From Bacteroidales bacterium (lineage in GTDB: Bacteria; Bacteroidota; Bacteroidia; Bacteroidales; UBA7960), in NCBI GenBank assembly GCA_007122505.1, contig SKTQ01000338.1, forward strand, positions 1 through 8,548: a DNA stretch of 8,548 bases. Direction: 5' to 3'. The position numbers were made by a program, and so were the translations under genes. How positions within the stretch are numbered: position 1 is the stretch's first letter; every line of letters starts with the position of its first letter. The notes under the pieces were generated by a model. That model was given only the letters and a program-made list of their open reading frames with translations. It did no database searches and was not told where the DNA came from. Shown here one piece after another: positions 6,672 to 8,548 of this stretch.

Positions 6672-7535
6672 CTAAAGGATGATCCGTTCCGCACTCATAA
6701 AGCATTTGCTGTTGAACTGGACCAAAGCAAGTCCGGGTCCTTCATAAGCTGCCGAGTAGGCCACGGTGTCCGCAATTTTTTCTTTCCAGTTGCCGGTAAT
6801 CTTCGCCGATTCGTGTATGTGTCCATGCAGGGTTAACAAGGGGCGACGTTTCTCAATGAACTCTTTGATGGCTATGCTTCCCACATGCACATCCACAGGA
6901 ACATGATCTACCTTAACGCCATCAAGTCCTGCACGGTCAAGTTTGGTTTTATAGGGCGGTGAGTGAAACAAAAAGATGGCATGCGAAAGGTCATCATCAC
7001 CGGCCAGTTGTTGCAGCTCCTCCTTCATGGTAACAAATGCCACATCCGCATCGGGAAGAACGGAGCGAAACCCTTCAGTGGGATGGATACACCCGGGATC
7101 CACATACCTCGACACATCATAACGCTCCCAGTCTTTCAGCATGAAGGGTGTAGGCGGCACCATAGCATAGCCGTAAACAGTAAATTTTCCAAGCGGTTTC
7201 TTCTTCATATGCATATAATGCCATAAACCCTCTTCTTCATATTTAAGGAAGGTGGCCTCTTCGCTGCGCTTGTCGTCGTTTCCCAATATGACAAAGATTT
7301 CCGGGTAACGAAGTGTCATTTTTTGTTTCAGCATTTTCATTGAAGGAGCAAAGAAACCATCCACAAAAGGGACGGCAGGTGCTTTGCTGTTGGCCCGGTA
7401 TGTGAGGCTTGAGGGTAAAAGGTCGCCCCCGAAAAAAACAGCGGCAGGTTGTTTCCGCTCAATCTGATAAAACAGTTTTTCGTAACGGGAAACATTTCCG
7501 TGGAGGTCGGAAACAAAAAAGTAAAGGTCATTCAT
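6672..7535 (-). CDS. Calcineurin-like metallophosphoesterase
   Basis: This is a predicted di-metal phosphoesterase. Its metal-binding motifs appear in canonical order: SDLHGN (D10, H12), GGD (D38), GND (N86, D87; the family usually has GNHE or GNHD), FHSPPY (H191) and LHGHIHES (H237, H239, H241). The 287-residue length is normal for a stand-alone calcineurin-like enzyme. There is no signal peptide, so it acts in the cytoplasm. Family members hydrolyse phosphomonoesters, phosphodiesters or cyclic nucleotides; the sequence does not settle which. Its ATG (7533-7535) lies inside the end of the upstream nucleotidyltransferase gene, an 8-bp overlap that implies translational coupling. The replacement of the usual His by Asp in the GNH motif (GNDDKR) is worth noting but occurs in some subfamilies. 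The stop TAG at 6672-6674 sits in a weak AGGA/TCCT hairpin with five T residues. Confidence 0.92.
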   Translation of the reverse strand: MNDLYFFVSDLHGNVSRYEKLFYQIERKQPAAVFFGGDLLPSSLTYRANSKAPAVPFVDGFFAPSMKMLKQKMTLRYPEIFVILGNDDKRSEEATFLKYEEEGLWHYMHMKKKPLGKFTVYGYAMVPPTPFMLKDWERYDVSRYVDPGCIHPTEGFRSVLPDADVAFVTMKEELQQLAGDDDLSHAIFLFHSPPYKTKLDRAGLDGVKVDHVPVDVHVGSIAIKEFIEKRRPLLTLHGHIHESAKITGNWKEKIADTVAYSAAYEGPGLALVQFNSKCFMSAERIIL

Positions 7536-7923
7536 GGACAGATGCTTTTTTCAAGAGTTTGGCGCTATTTGAAACCGAATCGAGCATGGCAGCAAAGCTG
7601 GTTTTGTTTTTAATATCCTGATCTGTAATGATATGCAAATCAATCATGCTGCCTTTTGTTTCGAAACAGGTATTCTTATTGTTTATTTCCGTTAGACATA
7701 AGCCCCAGCCTTCGCACCATGCTTTTAACAAAGCCTGCTTCTCCTTATCTTTCTCACAGTGCGCAAGCAAATCTATGTCCGAACAAGGACCCGGATTGCC
7801 CGTTTTTACACTGCCGATCAGGTACAAAGCCTTTACACCCAAACGCTCCATATCCAGGGTGCGCACCATAGCCTGCACCATGTCATCGCGCCATTTCCAA
7901 TGCTCCTGAGACTGAGTGTTCAT
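7528..7923 (-). CDS. Small MNT-type nucleotidyltransferase (Pol beta fold)
   Basis: A 131-residue minimal nucleotidyltransferase. It carries the signature GS-x10-DxD (GSVKTGNPGPCSDIDLL, with G37, S38, D49 and D51) and a third likely metal-binding Asp in SMIDLHII (D95). Such proteins transfer a nucleotidyl group from an NTP to an acceptor; several small members are antitoxins that modify HEPN toxins or resemble aminoglycoside nucleotidyltransferases. No HEPN gene is adjacent; the partner is instead the metallophosphoesterase, which overlaps its 3' end by 8 bp. I chose the ATG at 7921-7923; a TTG four codons upstream (7933-7935) is also in frame. The leader is long and repeat-rich. The family is confident; the substrate is unknown. 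Confidence 0.87.
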   Translation of the reverse strand: MNTQSQEHWKWRDDMVQAMVRTLDMERLGVKALYLIGSVKTGNPGPCSDIDLLAHCEKDKEKQALLKAWCEGWGLCLTEINNKNTCFETKGSMIDLHIITDQDIKNKTSFAAMLDSVSNSAKLLKKASVHE

Positions 7924-7943
7924 GTGTGTATTCAATAAATGTG

Positions 7944-7975
7944 AAAAGGTCGAAAGGTCAAAAGGTCGAAAGGTC
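7944..7975. repeat. Two exact tandem copies of a 16-bp unit
   Basis: AAAAGGTCGAAAGGTC occurs at 7944-7959 and again at 7960-7975 without change. Each unit itself contains two AAAGGTC heptamers. The array begins 21 bp upstream of the nucleotidyltransferase start codon. Confidence 0.9.
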
Positions 7976-7983
7976 GTATGTAA

Positions 7984-8065
7984 AATATAGCGCTTCTTTG
8001 CGCTTTATGCGTGATTTAGCCTTTGCGGCTTGTGGTTATTTTTTTACAGAAAAGACGCAGAGCAC
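7984..8065. repeat. Interspersed CTTTGCG/CGCAAAG repeat, copy A
   Basis: Positions 7984-8031 match 8443-8490 at 42 of 48 bases in the same orientation. The copy goes on through AAAAGACGCA (8050-8059) and an AGCACGCAAAG end, so CTTTGCG at one side faces CGCAAAG at the other and can form a hairpin. From memory, CGCAAAGACGCA-type intergenic repeats recur in many Bacteroidota and other genomes; this was not checked. Confidence 0.75.
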
Positions 8066-8141
8066 GCAAAGTTTTCAATGTGCAAATCCTAGCTGCTACC
8101 TACTGCTTACTACATACTTCTTACTTTCTCCCCCTCACCCA

Positions 8142-8183
8142 CTCTCTCCTTCTCTCCTTCTCCCTTTCTCTCTTTCCCTCTCT
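8142..8183. repeat. 42-nt uninterrupted polypyrimidine tract
   Basis: The plus strand has only C and T from 8142 to 8183, and with two A interruptions the bias extends back to 8124. On the minus strand it is a GA-rich run (GGAGAAGGAGAGAAGG) that would lie in the leader of the nucleotidyltransferase mRNA if the box at 8200-8207 is a promoter. Confidence 0.85.
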
Positions 8184-8199
8184 ATCAATTCATAATTTG

Positions 8200-8207
8200 C
8201 AAAGATA
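8200..8207 (-). promoter_or_regulatory. Bacteroidota-type -7 box (TATCTTTG)
   Basis: The minus strand reads TATCTTTG followed by CA, identical to the box at the sigma factor gene and a perfect TAnnTTTG match. A transcript from about 8193 would cross the GA-rich tract and repeat copy A and reach the nucleotidyltransferase after about 270 nt. No -33 TTTG element is visible. Confidence 0.4.
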
Positions 8208-8264
8208 CACTGGATTTTTTTATTCCTGCCCGTAACGTCTCAGGGGGGCTTTTTCATGTGTTTA

Positions 8265-8272
8265 TAATTTTG
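8265..8272 (+). promoter_or_regulatory. Possible plus-strand -7 box (TAATTTTG)
   Basis: TAATTTTG matches the TAnnTTTG consensus and equals the TPR gene box. No gene follows within the window, only repeats, so it could be chance in AT-rich DNA or serve something beyond the right edge. Confidence 0.22.
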
Positions 8273-8310
8273 TACCTAACTGGATTTTAGCATTTTTTGA
8301 TTGCTTCTAA

Positions 8311-8397
8311 GCTGCCCTTACAGGGCGCTGGTGTGGTGTTGCCCACATTTACCCAGGGCGTTGCCACTGGGCTGAATTAATTTGCCCTTTCAGGGCG
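8311..8397. repeat. REP-like element with three hairpins
   Basis: Two nearly identical hairpins, GCCCT-TAC-AGGGC (8314-8326) and GCCCT-TTC-AGGGC (8384-8396), start exactly 70 bp apart. Between them is CCCAGGGC-GTT-GCC-A-CTGGG (8352-8371), a stem with one bulged A. Similar palindromic GCCCTTTCAGGGC/CCCAGGGC intergenic repeats are, from memory, frequent in Bacteroidota-like genomes; a link to a REP-type (Y1) transposase is inference, as none is present in this window. Confidence 0.7.
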
Positions 8398-8442
8398 TTC
8401 CGGTTAACAACTCAAATCCTCTCTTAGCTGCTGCGAATTTAT

Positions 8443-8548
8443 AATGTAGCCTTTCTTTGCGCTTTTTGCGTGATTTAACCTTTGCGGCCTTTGCGAGGAA
8501 AAAAGAGCAACAACGGATTGCGGTTGATTTTTTCACCGCAAAGACGCA
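8443..8548. repeat. Interspersed CTTTGCG/CGCAAAG repeat, copy B (runs off the window)
   Basis: Positions 8443-8490 align with copy A (7984-8031) with six mismatches. The copy then differs by extra sequence (CTTTGCGAGG to GGATTGCGG) before ending in CCGCAAAGACGCA at the window edge. CTTTGCG on the left and CGCAAAG on the right form inverted ends. Confidence 0.75.

Larger units (their letters stand above)
7924..8548. other. 625-bp non-coding, repeat-rich region
   Basis: No credible protein gene lies here on either strand. In order it contains the 16-bp tandem repeat, the first CTTTGCG/CGCAAAG repeat copy, a low-complexity TACTGCTTACTAC stretch, the pyrimidine tract, a minus-strand promoter-like box, a three-hairpin REP-like element and a second CTTTGCG/CGCAAAG copy that runs off the window. 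It looks like an accumulation zone for interspersed intergenic repeats. Confidence 0.75.

Noticed and set aside
6650..6674. AGGA/TCCT hairpin plus T run at the metallophosphoesterase stop codon (minus strand)
   Set aside because: The stem is only 4 bp plus 2 bp with an internal bulge; too weak to list as a terminator with confidence.
7926..8235. Two overlapping plus-strand frames rich in Ser, Leu and Pro
   Set aside because: They translate the tandem repeat, the CTTTGCG repeat and the polypyrimidine tract; the composition reflects low-complexity DNA.
8228..8254. GCCC/GGGC hairpin followed by five T residues on the plus strand
   Set aside because: The stem has only four pairs with a large loop, and no plus-strand gene precedes it.
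8311..8548. Possible CRISPR array from the regularly spaced hairpins
   Set aside because: Only two near-identical hairpins occur, the spacing holds another hairpin rather than a spacer, and no cas genes are present.

Overview
The window most likely comes from a member of the Bacteroidota, probably Bacteroidales. The evidence is a mix of signs. There is an ECF sigma factor next to a protein that joins an anti-sigma-like N-terminus to an outer-membrane beta-barrel, which is a typical Bacteroidota arrangement. Several -7 boxes fit the TAnnTTTG consensus of this phylum. Shine-Dalgarno sequences are scarce, coding DNA is moderately AT-rich, and the lipoprotein has an acidic stretch after its lipobox cysteine. 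No rRNA, tRNA, CRISPR array or transposase gene was seen.

Layout. At 50-799 (+) lies a membrane-anchored SagB/ThcOx-type nitroreductase homologue, convergent with the next block. Positions 915-3819 (-) hold, in transcription order, a lipoprotein with a TTG start, an ECF sigma-70 factor, and a predicted anti-sigma/outer-membrane beta-barrel fusion. This looks like a cell-envelope sensing cassette. Positions 3820-4325 hold no convincing protein gene but carry strong RNA structure on the minus strand: a rho-independent terminator for the upstream TPR gene (4166-4194), a promoter-like box, a 20-bp bulged long-range stem (4008-4124) and a second strong terminator (3902-3948). I propose an independent small structured RNA of about 220 nt here. 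Positions 4326-6554 (-) encode a 742-residue cytoplasmic TPR protein with its own predicted promoter and terminator. Positions 6672-7923 (-) hold a two-gene unit, a small MNT-type nucleotidyltransferase overlapping a calcineurin-like metallophosphoesterase by 8 bp. Positions 7924-8548 are non-coding and repeat-rich: a 16-bp tandem duplication, two copies of a CTTTGCG/CGCAAAG-type interspersed repeat, a 42-nt pure pyrimidine tract and a three-hairpin REP-like element.

How the genes may work together. The sigma factor would be held by the N-terminus of the barrel protein and released by an envelope signal, with the lipoprotein a possible accessory. The nucleotidyltransferase and phosphoesterase are probably translationally coupled and could add and remove a nucleotidyl group, or act on the same class of substrate; this is inference. 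The candidate RNA between the TPR gene and the lipoprotein gene is the most likely undescribed item. All functional calls come from motif reading by eye; no database search was done.
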